Assembly (NCBI RefSeq): GCF_001482305.1
Contig: NZ_LOHP01000078.1
Coordinates: forward strand, 1 to 64,000
From: Leucobacter sp. G161
GTDB taxonomy: Bacteria > Actinomycetota > Actinomycetes > Actinomycetales > Microbacteriaceae
Direction of reading: 5' to 3'
DNA: 64,000 nt
This document shows positions 33,786-42,416 of the stretch, one piece after another (position 1 is the stretch's first letter; each line of letters opens with the position of its first letter). A program made the translations under genes and the position numbers. The notes under the pieces were generated by a model. That model saw nothing but the letters and a program-made list of their open reading frames with translations, ran no database searches and was not told where the DNA came from.

Positions 33786-35067
33786 GCAGGAAGACGTGGC
33801 TCCCACTGGCGGGACGGGAGCAGATTCCGTGGATGAGCCGGCGTCGGGGCTCTCGCGGCGTCGGCTCTTGTTCGGTGGAGTGGCGGCCGCCGCAGGAGCG
33901 GTCGCGGTCGTGGGTTCAGATAGATTTGTTGCCGGCCGAGAAGCCGCGGCACGGGCTGAAGCGCTCGAGGATGCGGAGCAGCTACGAGGCGGCGAGACCA
34001 TCCCGTTCTATGGCGTCCATCAGGCGGGGATCGAGATGGTGCCACAGGCTCACCAATCCCTGGTGGCCGTAACACTGCGGGAGGGAATCACCCGCGAAGA
34101 CGTGCGGCGCATGCTCATGATCCTCACCGAGGATGCAGCCAGACTCACGCAGGGCACATACGCGTTGGCGGATTCGGAACCCGAGCTTTCTCTGCGGCCC
34201 GCTCGGCTCACCATCACCTTCGGATTCGGTCGACGCCTTGTAGATACCGTGAACCCCGCGGCTCGGCCCGACTGGCTCGACAGCATCCCGGCGTTGAAGC
34301 TCGACCAGCTCCGAGAAGAGTGGAACGACGGTGATCTGCTGCTGCAGATCGCCTCCGATGATCCACTGACGGTGGCTCATGCCCAGCGCATGCTCCTTAA
34401 AGACACACGCACTTTCGGGTCACTGCGGTGGGTGCAGCAGGGGTTCCGACGAGCCTATGGTTCAGAGAAGCCCGGCCGGACCCAGCGGAATCTTCTCGGT
34501 CAGCTCGACGGCACCGTCAACATGTCACCAGGGAGTGACGACTTCGCGGGCGTTGTATGGAAAGGGCCCGTCGCAAACCCCGCCTGGCTTGACGGCGGAA
34601 CGGGCTTCGTCGTGAGACGCATCGAGATGCTGCTGGACAAGTGGGATCGACTCGACCGCAGCGGACGTGAGCAAGCGGTCGGCCGCCGGATGGACTCCGG
34701 GGCACCACTGACCGGAACGAAAGAGCACGACGAACCTGATTTCGAAGCTCGTACTCCGATCGGGTTCCCCGTCATCGCAGAATTCGCGCACATCCGACGG
34801 GCTCGCTCAGCAGACCCTCACGAGCGGATGTTCCGTCGCGCCTACAACTACGACCAGCTCCCCACAGGAGATGAGATCTCCAACTCCGGGCTCATCTTCA
34901 CCGCCTACCAATACAACGTTGCAACGCAGTTCACACCCGTGCAGCGACGCCTCGACGAACTCGACCTCCTCAACGAATGGATCGTGCACATCGGCTCTGC
35001 CGTGTTCGCCATACCGCCCGGATGCAAAGAAGATCAGTTCATCGGTCACACCCTCTTTGAAGCGTGA
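33772..35067 (+). CDS. Tat-exported Dyp-type haem peroxidase (EfeB-like)
   Basis: A 431-residue protein with a twin-arginine signal (SRRRLLFGG near residue 28) and the Dyp motif GQLDGTVN near residue 246, with proximal haem His in EFAHIRRA near 341. EfeB-type enzymes act outside the membrane on iron-haem or dyes; in actinobacteria they are often found next to CopC/PCu(A)C genes. The ATG at 33,772 overlaps the PCu(A)C end by 14 bp. Confidence 0.9.
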   Translation: MSTSKQEDVAPTGGTGADSVDEPASGLSRRRLLFGGVAAAAGAVAVVGSDRFVAGREAAARAEALEDAEQLRGGETIPFYGVHQAGIEMVPQAHQSLVAVTLREGITREDVRRMLMILTEDAARLTQGTYALADSEPELSLRPARLTITFGFGRRLVDTVNPAARPDWLDSIPALKLDQLREEWNDGDLLLQIASDDPLTVAHAQRMLLKDTRTFGSLRWVQQGFRRAYGSEKPGRTQRNLLGQLDGTVNMSPGSDDFAGVVWKGPVANPAWLDGGTGFVVRRIEMLLDKWDRLDRSGREQAVGRRMDSGAPLTGTKEHDEPDFEARTPIGFPVIAEFAHIRRARSADPHERMFRRAYNYDQLPTGDEISNSGLIFTAYQYNVATQFTPVQRRLDELDLLNEWIVHIGSAVFAIPPGCKEDQFIGHTLFEA

Positions 35068-35294
35068 CAGTGTGGCCCATTCTCTCTACCCTCACAACGC
35101 TGTTCGCGGGCATGGTCCTGATCCTGTGGATCGGTCTGAGCGGTCCTGCGAGGCGAGAAGACGACGAGCCTCCCACGGTCCGTGAGGAACTTGAGGATCT
35201 CTTCTACAGCGCGAAACGACTGTGGAAGCGCTTCGTAAGAAGCCCCGTCAAAATCGCGAAGCGAGACGCAAGGTCTCAGGAAGAGAACGAATGA
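35064..35294 (+). CDS. Small single-helix membrane protein
   Basis: A 76-residue protein with one N-terminal membrane helix (residues about 3-26) and a charged tail (ARREDDEPPTVREELEDLFY). The GTG overlaps the peroxidase stop and the end overlaps ugd by 4 bp, so it is probably real. Function unknown. Confidence 0.65.
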   Translation: MTVWPILSTLTTLFAGMVLILWIGLSGPARREDDEPPTVREELEDLFYSAKRLWKRFVRSPVKIAKRDARSQEENE

Positions 35295-36595
35295 GAATAT
35301 CTGTCATCGGCCTCGGGCGCCTCGGCCTTGTCCACGCCGCCGCCCTCGCTTCGCTCGGACACACGGTCGTCGGAGTCGAAGCGAACACGCAACGTGTCCG
35401 CAAGATTCTTGATGGCACACACGAGATGCACGAGCCTGGTCTCGTGGAGCTTGTGCGTACAGCGCTCACAGATGGCACACTCGATGTCACCGGCGAACCG
35501 AGCGCCGCGCGGGGCGCAAGCGCCCACTTCCTCACCGTAGGCACGCCCGAACTCGCCCCTAACGAGGGCTTCGACCCCAGCTACCTCGAAAACGCGTTGC
35601 GTTCCCTCGTGCCCTCATTGCAGCCGGGTGATCTCGTTATAGGTAAGAGCACAGTCCCTCCTGGCACAGCAGCGGCACTCGCTGCTCAGCTTCACAGAGA
35701 GAGTCCCGGTGCTGAACTCGCTTGGAACCCCGAGTTCCTCGCAGAAGGTACTGCAGTGAGAGACACCCTCGCGCCCCATCGACTCATCTACGGTGTGAGC
35801 AGCCTGGAAGCCGCTCGCCTGCTCGATGAGGTCTATGCACCGATCCTCGACAGAGGAACTCAACGGGTCATCACGGATCTCGCGACCGCCGAACTCGTGA
35901 AGCTCGCCACCAACGCGTTCCTCGCCACCAAAATCTCCTTCATCAACACCATTGCGCAACTCGCCGCCACCAGTGGCGCCGATGCCCTCCAGACGGCGCA
36001 GATTCTCGGCGCGGACCCCAGGATCGGCGCCTCCCACTTGAACCCCGGCCTGGGATACGGTGGCGGCTGTCTCCCGAAAGATACTCGCGGGCTCGCGCAC
36101 TACGCTCAGCGTGCAGGCGCTATTGAGGCAGCCCAGTTCTTCACTCAAGTCGACACAATCAACGCCGCACAGAGGCAGCACATCGCCGAGTGGGTTATCG
36201 CACAGCTCTCTGGACACCAGGACTCGCAGGTCGCGATCCTCGGAGCGAGTTTCAAAGCCGAGACGGACGATATACGCGAGTCACCCTCGATCGCTCTCGC
36301 ACACGCACTCATGAGCGCCGGACTGCGCGTGCGCATCGCGGATCCTGTAGTGACCGCGTCACGCGGAGAGGACAGTCGGCTTGAGTTCGTGCGAACAGCC
36401 GAGGAGGCAATGCGGGAGGCCGACGTGACGCTAGTGGCGACGGCTTGGCCGGAATATCGGCGCCTGAACCCAGCAGCACTCCTCCCCATGGTCCGACGCC
36501 CGCTTATCGTTGATACCCGGCATTGCCTCGACTCAGAAGACTGGCGCAATGCCAGTTGGGACTACCGGAGCATGTTCAATCTTTCGCTGCACTAG
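35291..36595 (+). CDS. ugd: UDP-glucose 6-dehydrogenase
   Basis: A 434-residue nucleotide-sugar dehydrogenase with N-terminal NAD-binding VIGLGRLGL, WNPEFLAEGTAV, catalytic K204 (LVKLATNAF) and C260 (GYGGGCLPKDT). It makes UDP-glucuronate from UDP-glucose in two oxidation steps. Lying at the end of a copper operon, it ties sugar-precursor supply to the same regulation as the glycosyltransferases. Confidence 0.9.
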   Translation: MRISVIGLGRLGLVHAAALASLGHTVVGVEANTQRVRKILDGTHEMHEPGLVELVRTALTDGTLDVTGEPSAARGASAHFLTVGTPELAPNEGFDPSYLENALRSLVPSLQPGDLVIGKSTVPPGTAAALAAQLHRESPGAELAWNPEFLAEGTAVRDTLAPHRLIYGVSSLEAARLLDEVYAPILDRGTQRVITDLATAELVKLATNAFLATKISFINTIAQLAATSGADALQTAQILGADPRIGASHLNPGLGYGGGCLPKDTRGLAHYAQRAGAIEAAQFFTQVDTINAAQRQHIAEWVIAQLSGHQDSQVAILGASFKAETDDIRESPSIALAHALMSAGLRVRIADPVVTASRGEDSRLEFVRTAEEAMREADVTLVATAWPEYRRLNPAALLPMVRRPLIVDTRHCLDSEDWRNASWDYRSMFNLSLH

Positions 36596-36721
36596 AACTC
36601 GTTCAGCAGGAGAGTTTCAGCGTCGTCGAGCGTCGCGTTCATGCAGGCTCCTGGCGAACTGCGAAGCACGGGCTGGCAGCGGCTCCACTGAGCCCGTGTC
36701 CATCCGTCGACGGTGTTGTTT

Positions 36722-36746
36722 GTCGTCACTCGGTGACGACCTTTTT
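36722..36746 (+). terminator. Rho-independent terminator after ugd
   Basis: GTCGTCAC and GTGACGAC form a perfect 8-bp stem with a 3-nt loop, followed by CTTTTTG. It lies 127 bp after the ugd stop in the 200-bp convergent gap before the blaR-like gene. Confidence 0.75.
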
Positions 36747-36796
36747 GCATCCGGCCCCGCAAACGCCGACCGAACGAGGATAGCGGGTTGCGAGAA

Positions 36797-37615
36797 CTAC
36801 GGAAGAACTGTCGCTGCAATAGCCTTCGGAAGCCGCCGACGGGATGCAGATGGCCACCGCTTACTCGTCAAACGTGTCGCACGAAGCCGCATCCCCGCAT
36901 CTCCATCGCTTTCTGCGAGCAGCATGAGCGCATTCGCAAGGTTCGCGGCCCCGGCCTGACGCGCCGCCGCATCATCAGCTGCGAGTTCAACGAGGAGCTT
37001 TGTTGCACGATGCAAAGCCCGGCCCGGACGGAGACGGCCGAGGCAAAAGGCGTTGACGGCGGCAATGCGAAGCGCCCACCCGTGATGGTGGCGTAGGTGC
37101 GCATATTCATGCGCGAGCACTGCACTCAACTGCGCCTGAGAAAGCAGATCCTCCACCGCTGAGGAGATGAATATCTCGGGACGCCTGCCGGGAACAGCAA
37201 ACGCGACCGCTTCGTCAGAGTCGAACCTTACAAGAGTGAACCCCTGCCGCGCTTCACGAGACCTTGCTACCGGAGCCAAGACTTTCAGGGCTTCTCGCCG
37301 CGCCTCAACAATCGGCTCGGACGATACGGAAACCATGGTTGCTACCGCTCCGAACACGCCGAGTCCGAGCCAAGCGACCACAGTAAGCAGAAGGGACTCG
37401 GTTCCACCCACATAATCCGGCGCAGAAACTGCACCGATCACACTGATCGCAAGACCAACCAGAACAAGTGCCACGCCGGCAAAGAGAGCCCCAAACCAAG
37501 CGGTGAGAGCAGTCCGTGGATGCAGGAGCTGCCAACGTCCGATGGTCAGGACCAGCGGGGCAAGCAGCGACATGATCAGTGCGCTACCGAAGCAGGCATG
37601 AACTATCCAGAGCAC
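36797..37615 (-). CDS. BlaR1/M56-like membrane zinc metalloprotease without sensor domain
   Basis: A 272-residue protein with three N-terminal membrane helices and a zinc-protease domain: H169-E170-Y-A-H173 and E210 in ELAADDAA, the M56 layout. In classic BlaR1 an extracellular penicillin-binding domain senses beta-lactam; here the chain ends soon after the protease domain, so no such sensor exists. It follows blaI by 8 bp, and such pairs (as Rv1846c-Rv1845c) are standard. It may cleave BlaI in response to another signal. Confidence 0.87.
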   Translation of the reverse strand: MLWIVHACFGSALIMSLLAPLVLTIGRWQLLHPRTALTAWFGALFAGVALVLVGLAISVIGAVSAPDYVGGTESLLLTVVAWLGLGVFGAVATMVSVSSEPIVEARREALKVLAPVARSREARQGFTLVRFDSDEAVAFAVPGRRPEIFISSAVEDLLSQAQLSAVLAHEYAHLRHHHGWALRIAAVNAFCLGRLRPGRALHRATKLLVELAADDAAARQAGAANLANALMLLAESDGDAGMRLRATRLTSKRWPSASRRRLPKAIAATVLP

Positions 37616-37623
37616 GAGCAGAG

Positions 37624-38001
37624 CTAGCGCTTATTGCGAGGTGTAACGAAAGCGGAACTCAGAAAAGCCACATCGTCTTCGTCAAGATTGCCAGCGAATG
37701 CCAGCAGTGCGGCACGCCGATCTCCCGCGCTACCAAGCGCAGACAACATCGTCTGGCTCGCATGCTCCTCATCCGATCGAGCAGGGAAGAACTTCACCTT
37801 CCGCGGAGAGCTCCCAGAGCGAACGACCTCGCCCTTCTTCTCCAGTCGTGTAAGCACTGTCATCAAGGTCGTATACGCCGGCACCTGACCCGAGAACAGA
37901 TCCTGCAGTTCCCGGGCACCAATCGGTTGGGGTTGTGCACGCAGTAACCGCATGATCTCTTGCTCGAGTTCGCCTCGTTCCCGAGTTACTCCACCAGTCA
38001 T
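37624..38001 (-). CDS. blaI: BlaI/MecI/CopY-family repressor
   Basis: A 125-residue winged-helix repressor. The recognition region AYTTLMTVLTRLEKKGEVVR (residues 42-61) is the BlaI/CopY hallmark and a C-terminal helix pair serves dimerisation. It has no Cys, so unlike Enterococcus CopY it cannot use a Cys-x-Cys hook to sense copper. Family operators have TACAnnTGTA-like palindromes, which fits the eight CTACAnnnTGTAG boxes in this window, one in its own promoter. It is probably the common repressor of the region. Confidence 0.9.
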   Translation of the reverse strand: MTGGVTRERGELEQEIMRLLRAQPQPIGARELQDLFSGQVPAYTTLMTVLTRLEKKGEVVRSGSSPRKVKFFPARSDEEHASQTMLSALGSAGDRRAALLAFAGNLDEDDVAFLSSAFVTPRNKR

Positions 38002-38022
38002 TACTAACCTCCTCGGACAACT

Positions 38023-38035
38023 CTACAAGATGTGG
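38023..38035 (-). promoter_or_regulatory. BlaI-type operator box H (autoregulatory)
   Basis: On the minus strand this reads CCACAtctTGTAG followed by AGTTG, one arm mismatch from consensus, and sits 21 bp before the blaI ATG with a GAGGAGG ribosome-binding site between. It indicates autorepression of blaI-blaR. Confidence 0.75.
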
Positions 38036-38295
38036 CAAGTTCGGCGCTGTCTCTTGTCCAGCTAGAGGAGGCCCTCGTTGATTGCCGATCGTGTGTGGAG
38101 GAATGAGAGCACTGGGAATCGGCGAAGCCAGACCGACTCCTGGTGGCTGGTTCGAGTGAGGCGAGCGCGGGTGGTTTGAATCTGACGGCGGGGTTCTGTC
38201 GCGGTGGAACCCTCGGTGTGGCCCGTACCTGCTGGGTGATCCTGTTCGTCGCAGACGAAGGCGGACAGGCCCCGAACAGCAGGGAGCCACCAGCC
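38036..38295. other. Junction between copper locus and conjugative module
   Basis: About 260 bp between the divergently transcribed blaI and methyltransferase genes. I see no tRNA remnant, IS end or att repeat here, so nothing marks this as an element boundary. A longer frame runs into the methyltransferase from 38,143, but the ATG at 38,296 has the ribosome-binding site (AGGGAG). Confidence 0.4.
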
Positions 38296-39372
38296 ATGCC
38301 AGACCCCACACCGCCGCCCGCGCCGAGGCTCGCCGAACTCCCCGCCCCGGTCATCGCCAAGGCGCGGGCTACCGTGTACCTCGGTGACGCCGTCGAACTC
38401 CTCCCGCTCCTCCCAGAGTCGAGCATCGACGCTCTGGTCACCGACCCGCCCTACGGGTTGAGCTTCAACGGCAATTCCTGGGACGACGCATCCGGATTCC
38501 GCGAATCCCTCCCACACATGGAGACGTCTGCAATGACTGCACCGGAAGTGTTCGAAGCGTGGTGCACGGCGTGGGCTGCAGGAGCATTGCACGCGCTGAA
38601 GCCTGGCGCGTATGTTGCAGCGTTCGGTGGTGCACGCACATGGCATCGCATGGTGCGCGGAATCGAGAATGCAGGGTTCGAGATCCGTGACCAGATCGCA
38701 TGGCTGCACACCACCGGGATGCCCAAGAGCATGGACCTCGCGCACGCAATCGACAAACACCACGGTGCACACCGCACCGACCGCATCGTGCAGACCACCG
38801 ACCATGACGGAGTGCTCGGCGCAACCCGCACCGTCCTATCTAAAGGCACCCCGGTCACCGACGACGCCAAGCTGTGGGACGGATGGGGCACCGCTCTACG
38901 ACCTGCATTCGAACCGATCATCATCGCCCGGAAACCGCTCGAAGGAACAGTCATCCGCAACGTGCTCGAGCATGGCGTCGGCGGGCTCAACATCGAGGGG
39001 GCAAGGTTCACAGATGACCGGTGGCCGACGAATGTCGTTTTCGATCAGGAGCAGGCCGATGCGCTCGACATGTTGACGGGCACCTGGCAGGTCGAATCGC
39101 TGTCACGGAAGTTCCCGATCTTCCGTTTCGATCACAAACCAGGTCGTGAAGAGCGGCCCCGCGCGTTCGGGGTCTCACATTCAACCGTGAAACCGCTGGC
39201 GCTCATGCGTTGGCTGATCACGCTCGTTACCCCTCCGCGAGGGTTGGTGCTTGAGCCGTTCGCCGGTTCCGGGACGACGTTGCAGGCCGCCGTTGAAGCC
39301 CACTACGGGGTGGTCGGTGTGGAGAAGGATCCGTCATTCATTCCGTTGATTCGTTCACGGCTGGAGGTCTAG
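38296..39372 (+). CDS. DNA N4/N6-adenine-type methyltransferase
   Basis: A 358-residue type II class beta-like methylase. Motif IV TDPPYGLSF lies near residue 51 and the SAM-binding motif I FAGSGTT near 321, an order (IV before I) typical of the beta class. No restriction endonuclease gene adjoins it, so it is an orphan methylase, common in mobile elements for protection against host restriction. Confidence 0.87.
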   Translation: MPDPTPPPAPRLAELPAPVIAKARATVYLGDAVELLPLLPESSIDALVTDPPYGLSFNGNSWDDASGFRESLPHMETSAMTAPEVFEAWCTAWAAGALHALKPGAYVAAFGGARTWHRMVRGIENAGFEIRDQIAWLHTTGMPKSMDLAHAIDKHHGAHRTDRIVQTTDHDGVLGATRTVLSKGTPVTDDAKLWDGWGTALRPAFEPIIIARKPLEGTVIRNVLEHGVGGLNIEGARFTDDRWPTNVVFDQEQADALDMLTGTWQVESLSRKFPIFRFDHKPGREERPRAFGVSHSTVKPLALMRWLITLVTPPRGLVLEPFAGSGTTLQAAVEAHYGVVGVEKDPSFIPLIRSRLEV

Positions 39373-39446
39373 CGCTGATCTCTCCGCACCTATCCCGTAG
39401 CTCTCGCGCATGAAGGTCGCGAGCTCTCGCTTGGAAGGACTCCACC

Positions 39447-39800
39447 ATGACCTCTGAACCTGCCGATAGAAGCCAGCCGCCCCTGCCGCGTTCGTTATGG
39501 CTAGGGGTGATCGTATGGTCAGACGACCCGGAAGTTGAGCCAACAGTGATCGCAGATCGAAGCCCAGTTTCGCTAGCGCGGACGATGGCGGTGACGATCC
39601 ACGAGATGCTTGAGGACTCCGACGCGTATGCGGGTGCAACGGATTTCTTACAGTCGAATCCGCCGCCCCAAGACTGGGTGGAGCCCCGTGATGTCGACGA
39701 CTGGCTGGAAGCACTGCGCGAAGCGACACCGCACCCGTCGTCTCGTTCCACCAGGTCCCCCTGGCTGGCGGAGCGGACGGAACGAACCACGGCTTCGTGA
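39447..39800 (+). CDS. Hypothetical protein
   Basis: A 117-residue acidic protein with a good ribosome-binding site (GGAAGGACT). It begins with a Pro-rich stretch, then VIVWSDDPEVEPTVIADRSP and a helix, ending in a Ser/Thr/Arg tail. I do not recognise a family. Confidence 0.55.
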   Translation: MTSEPADRSQPPLPRSLWLGVIVWSDDPEVEPTVIADRSPVSLARTMAVTIHEMLEDSDAYAGATDFLQSNPPPQDWVEPRDVDDWLEALREATPHPSSRSTRSPWLAERTERTTAS

Positions 39801-40074
39801 ATCGGTACCTCGAGCAGGACCTCCGTGAACGAGAGCAAGCGCTGACTGAGGAGTCCTCCTTACGAAACAGCGAAGCGCCAGCCACGATGCCGCTCGAGCG
39901 GTGACCCGGTCTCGGCTTGTCGTTATCGCGCGTGTTCTTGACTTCACCGCGCATTCCTGCCGTAACAGGGGGCTTTTCACCGGTTCACATGCCTACCAAT
40001 AGAACGCGGCACTGCCGCCGCTGTTCGTGTTCATTTCGCTACCCGTCTACTCATTCGTGAAGGAGTCTGCCGTC
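39801..40074. other. Gap without a supported gene
   Basis: About 270 bp between two hypothetical genes; it holds only the ribosome-binding site (GAAGGAGT) of the next gene near its end. Confidence 0.4.
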
Positions 40075-41265
40075 ATGCCCGAAGATCATTCATTACCGCC
40101 AACCGAACCCGAGCTACTGGGCGAGCATCCAGAGCATCATCCGGGTGCTGGGTGGGAGGCGTTCGAGGGGTCCGGGGTTCCGGAGATCGTCGCGCGCATG
40201 TTCCCACCCGAACCCCGCCAAGACGCGTTCACTCTGCAAGATGGCGGCCGAGACGTTGACAGGTTTGAGGATGCGCATGAGCAGTGGCGCGAGACTTGCC
40301 TGCACTTGGCTCATTCGGCAGCCCGTCTGCCCGAGCTCTTGGAGCGGCTGGAGGAACTCGAACAGGCCCATCAGCAACGCTCGAAGGTCGTGGATGCGGA
40401 GCGGGTGCGGGACGCGGTGATCGATCTGCTGGAGCGGGATCCGCTGCCGGTGGAACCGGTCAAAGACGACTATCTCGTCACGGTCGCCCCTGCGTATGAG
40501 GGCGAGTACAACGATATGCAGTACCGGTGGGATCACTCGCAATGGCGCAGCGACTTCATCGCTACGGCCCTGCGCCGAGACCACGCGCTTCGAGGGGTGC
40601 TTAGTGAGGGTGGGCTGCGCACCTCGTATCTGCCGGAGCAGTTCTCCCGCACGTGGACACCGGCCGACCTCGCCGTCATCCACACCCTCCGTGGGCTGGT
40701 CGATAGCGGCGACTCCGGGCTGCGTGTGGTGCCGCTGGACCGGCGGGAGCGTGACCAGTTGGAGGCGATGCTCAACGCGGCTGACCCGGATGTTCGAGTG
40801 CTAGATCCCGATGATCCTGTAGACGGTGAGCTGTTCGCGGGCCGCGCGTCGGAGGCGCACGACTGGATGCCCGCGGGCGTGTACGAGGCAACCGGGATCG
40901 ACGGGGAAGGTGAGTTCCGGCTCGTCGTCGGCCCCGTACCCGGCGAGGATGGGGCGACGGCGGCTGCGGCGTTCCCAGCAGCAGAGCACGACAGCACGGC
41001 AATGAATCAGATCGCCTGGATCCTCGAACACCACACCGAGCACGAACCCCTGACCGAGGTGCTGTACTGGGTGAACGAGCACGTCACCGCTACCGGGCGC
41101 ACAGGCGCGCTGCCACCCGATCTGGGAGGGGTGGAGCCTGCGTCGCGGCTTGAGCGTGGGGTGCTGATCGGGGACCTCCTTGCTGAACATGAACAGCAGT
41201 TGGACAGCGAGCGCGAGGGGCCACAGCGGCCGGCTCCTGGACGTGAGATCGAACGCGATCTGTAG
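40075..41265 (+). CDS. Hypothetical acidic element protein
   Basis: A 396-residue soluble protein from ATG 40,075. It has a His/Pro-rich start, a helical or coiled part (LPELLERLEELEQAHQQRSK, near residue 95) and a Glu/Asp-rich remainder. No catalytic motif is evident. It lies before the primase and could be a replication or transfer accessory, but nothing in the sequence shows this. Confidence 0.65.
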   Translation: MPEDHSLPPTEPELLGEHPEHHPGAGWEAFEGSGVPEIVARMFPPEPRQDAFTLQDGGRDVDRFEDAHEQWRETCLHLAHSAARLPELLERLEELEQAHQQRSKVVDAERVRDAVIDLLERDPLPVEPVKDDYLVTVAPAYEGEYNDMQYRWDHSQWRSDFIATALRRDHALRGVLSEGGLRTSYLPEQFSRTWTPADLAVIHTLRGLVDSGDSGLRVVPLDRRERDQLEAMLNAADPDVRVLDPDDPVDGELFAGRASEAHDWMPAGVYEATGIDGEGEFRLVVGPVPGEDGATAAAAFPAAEHDSTAMNQIAWILEHHTEHEPLTEVLYWVNEHVTATGRTGALPPDLGGVEPASRLERGVLIGDLLAEHEQQLDSEREGPQRPAPGREIERDL

Positions 41266-41307
41266 CACCACCTGCTGTTTTTGTGGCGGAGGTGAGGGTG
41301 GGCGTGT

Positions 41308-41347
41308 TTGACGATTCGACGCATCTTCTTGACGATTTGACGCATCT
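41308..41347 (+). repeat. Two direct repeats of 19 bp, iteron-like
   Basis: TTGACGATTCGACGCATCT (41,308-41,326) and TTGACGATTTGACGCATCT (41,329-41,347) differ at one base and are spaced 21 bp, two helical turns. They lie 186 bp upstream of the primase gene. Such spacing is typical of replication iterons or tandem protein-binding sites. Confidence 0.6.
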
Positions 41348-41532
41348 CTCACGAAAACTCTCGACGGCCACGGTTCGGGCCGGGTAGTGGTTGATGGGAC
41401 TAGGGAATGCTCGAGAGCGGACTCTGCACCCCAGGGTGATGACGCACTGTTGCCGCCGCACCTTCCGCATGACACCGCACGCTGAGCATCGATGACTGCT
41501 CGCGCTGTGTCACCAAAGGAGGTGCCCGACCG

Positions 41533-42414
41533 ATGACCGACCCCACACCCAGACTCCTTCCCACCCGACTGCCACTGCGCTTGGCATACGCGGCAGCCGC
41601 GAATGCCGCAGCCGGGGTGGCGGTGTTCCCGTGCGTGCCAGGCGGGAAGCGACCCCTCACCGAGCACGGGTTCCACGACGCCACCACGGATCTCGAACAA
41701 GTGGGTGCGTGGTGGCGGAATCATCCGGAGGCAAACATCGGGATCCCCACCGGCGTCGGTATCGATGTCCTCGATGTCGACGTGCACGCCACAGGCTCCG
41801 GCTTTCCCGTCCTGCGGACGCTGCGTCGGGAGAACCTCGTCGATGGATGGGACGCTGTGGTGCGTTCGCCGTCGGGTGGCCTGCATCTCTACTACCCGAG
41901 CAACCCCGAGCGCGCGGCGAGATCGTGGTCGCGTGGCCGAGCACATGTCGACTTCCGTGGCACCGGCGGCTACATCATCGCCCCACCGTCCGTGGTCAAC
42001 ACTGAACACGGACCGCGGCGTTACGAGATCATCGCCCGCGGCAGAAACCCACGCCCAGTCGACTCGGCAGCGGTACGGGATCTTCTCACCCCGACCCCAG
42101 CGCAACGAACCAGGCCGAGCTCTGACAGGCCGGACCGTGATGGTTCGGTGGAGGGGCTCGTAGCGTGGGTGGGGACGCTGACGGAGGGGAATCGGAATGC
42201 GGGCCTGTTCTGGGCTGCGTGCCGTCTCGCCGAGAGCGGACTGAGCGATGGCGACTCGTATGCGTTGCTCGAGCCCGCCGCCACCCGCACCGGGCTTGAA
42301 GCGCGGGAGATCGCAATAACTATCCAGTCCGCACACCGCACCACCGCGCTGAATCTGGATGCGGCCGTAGCTGAGCCGATAGTGGGGCGCTCGTTTGCCG
42401 GGATGAGGCGGTAA
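41533..42414 (+). CDS. Prim-pol domain DNA primase/polymerase
   Basis: A 293-residue protein with the bifunctional primase-polymerase N-terminal domain: GKRPLTEHGFHDATTD, then GVGIDVLDVDVH (metal-binding D-x-D) and the conserved HVDFRGTGGYIIAPPS. Replicative or priming role in plasmids and ICEs. It has the strongest ribosome-binding site nearby (AAAGGAGGTG). No helicase domain is attached. Confidence 0.85.
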   Translation: MTDPTPRLLPTRLPLRLAYAAAANAAAGVAVFPCVPGGKRPLTEHGFHDATTDLEQVGAWWRNHPEANIGIPTGVGIDVLDVDVHATGSGFPVLRTLRRENLVDGWDAVVRSPSGGLHLYYPSNPERAARSWSRGRAHVDFRGTGGYIIAPPSVVNTEHGPRRYEIIARGRNPRPVDSAAVRDLLTPTPAQRTRPSSDRPDRDGSVEGLVAWVGTLTEGNRNAGLFWAACRLAESGLSDGDSYALLEPAATRTGLEAREIAITIQSAHRTTALNLDAAVAEPIVGRSFAGMRR

Positions 42415-42416
42415 TC

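Noticed and set aside
37624-38001. Regulon as a beta-lactam resistance locus
   Set aside because: The repressor is BlaI-like and a beta-lactamase-fold gene is present, but the protease lacks a drug sensor and nearly all controlled genes concern copper, acyl or sugar chemistry.
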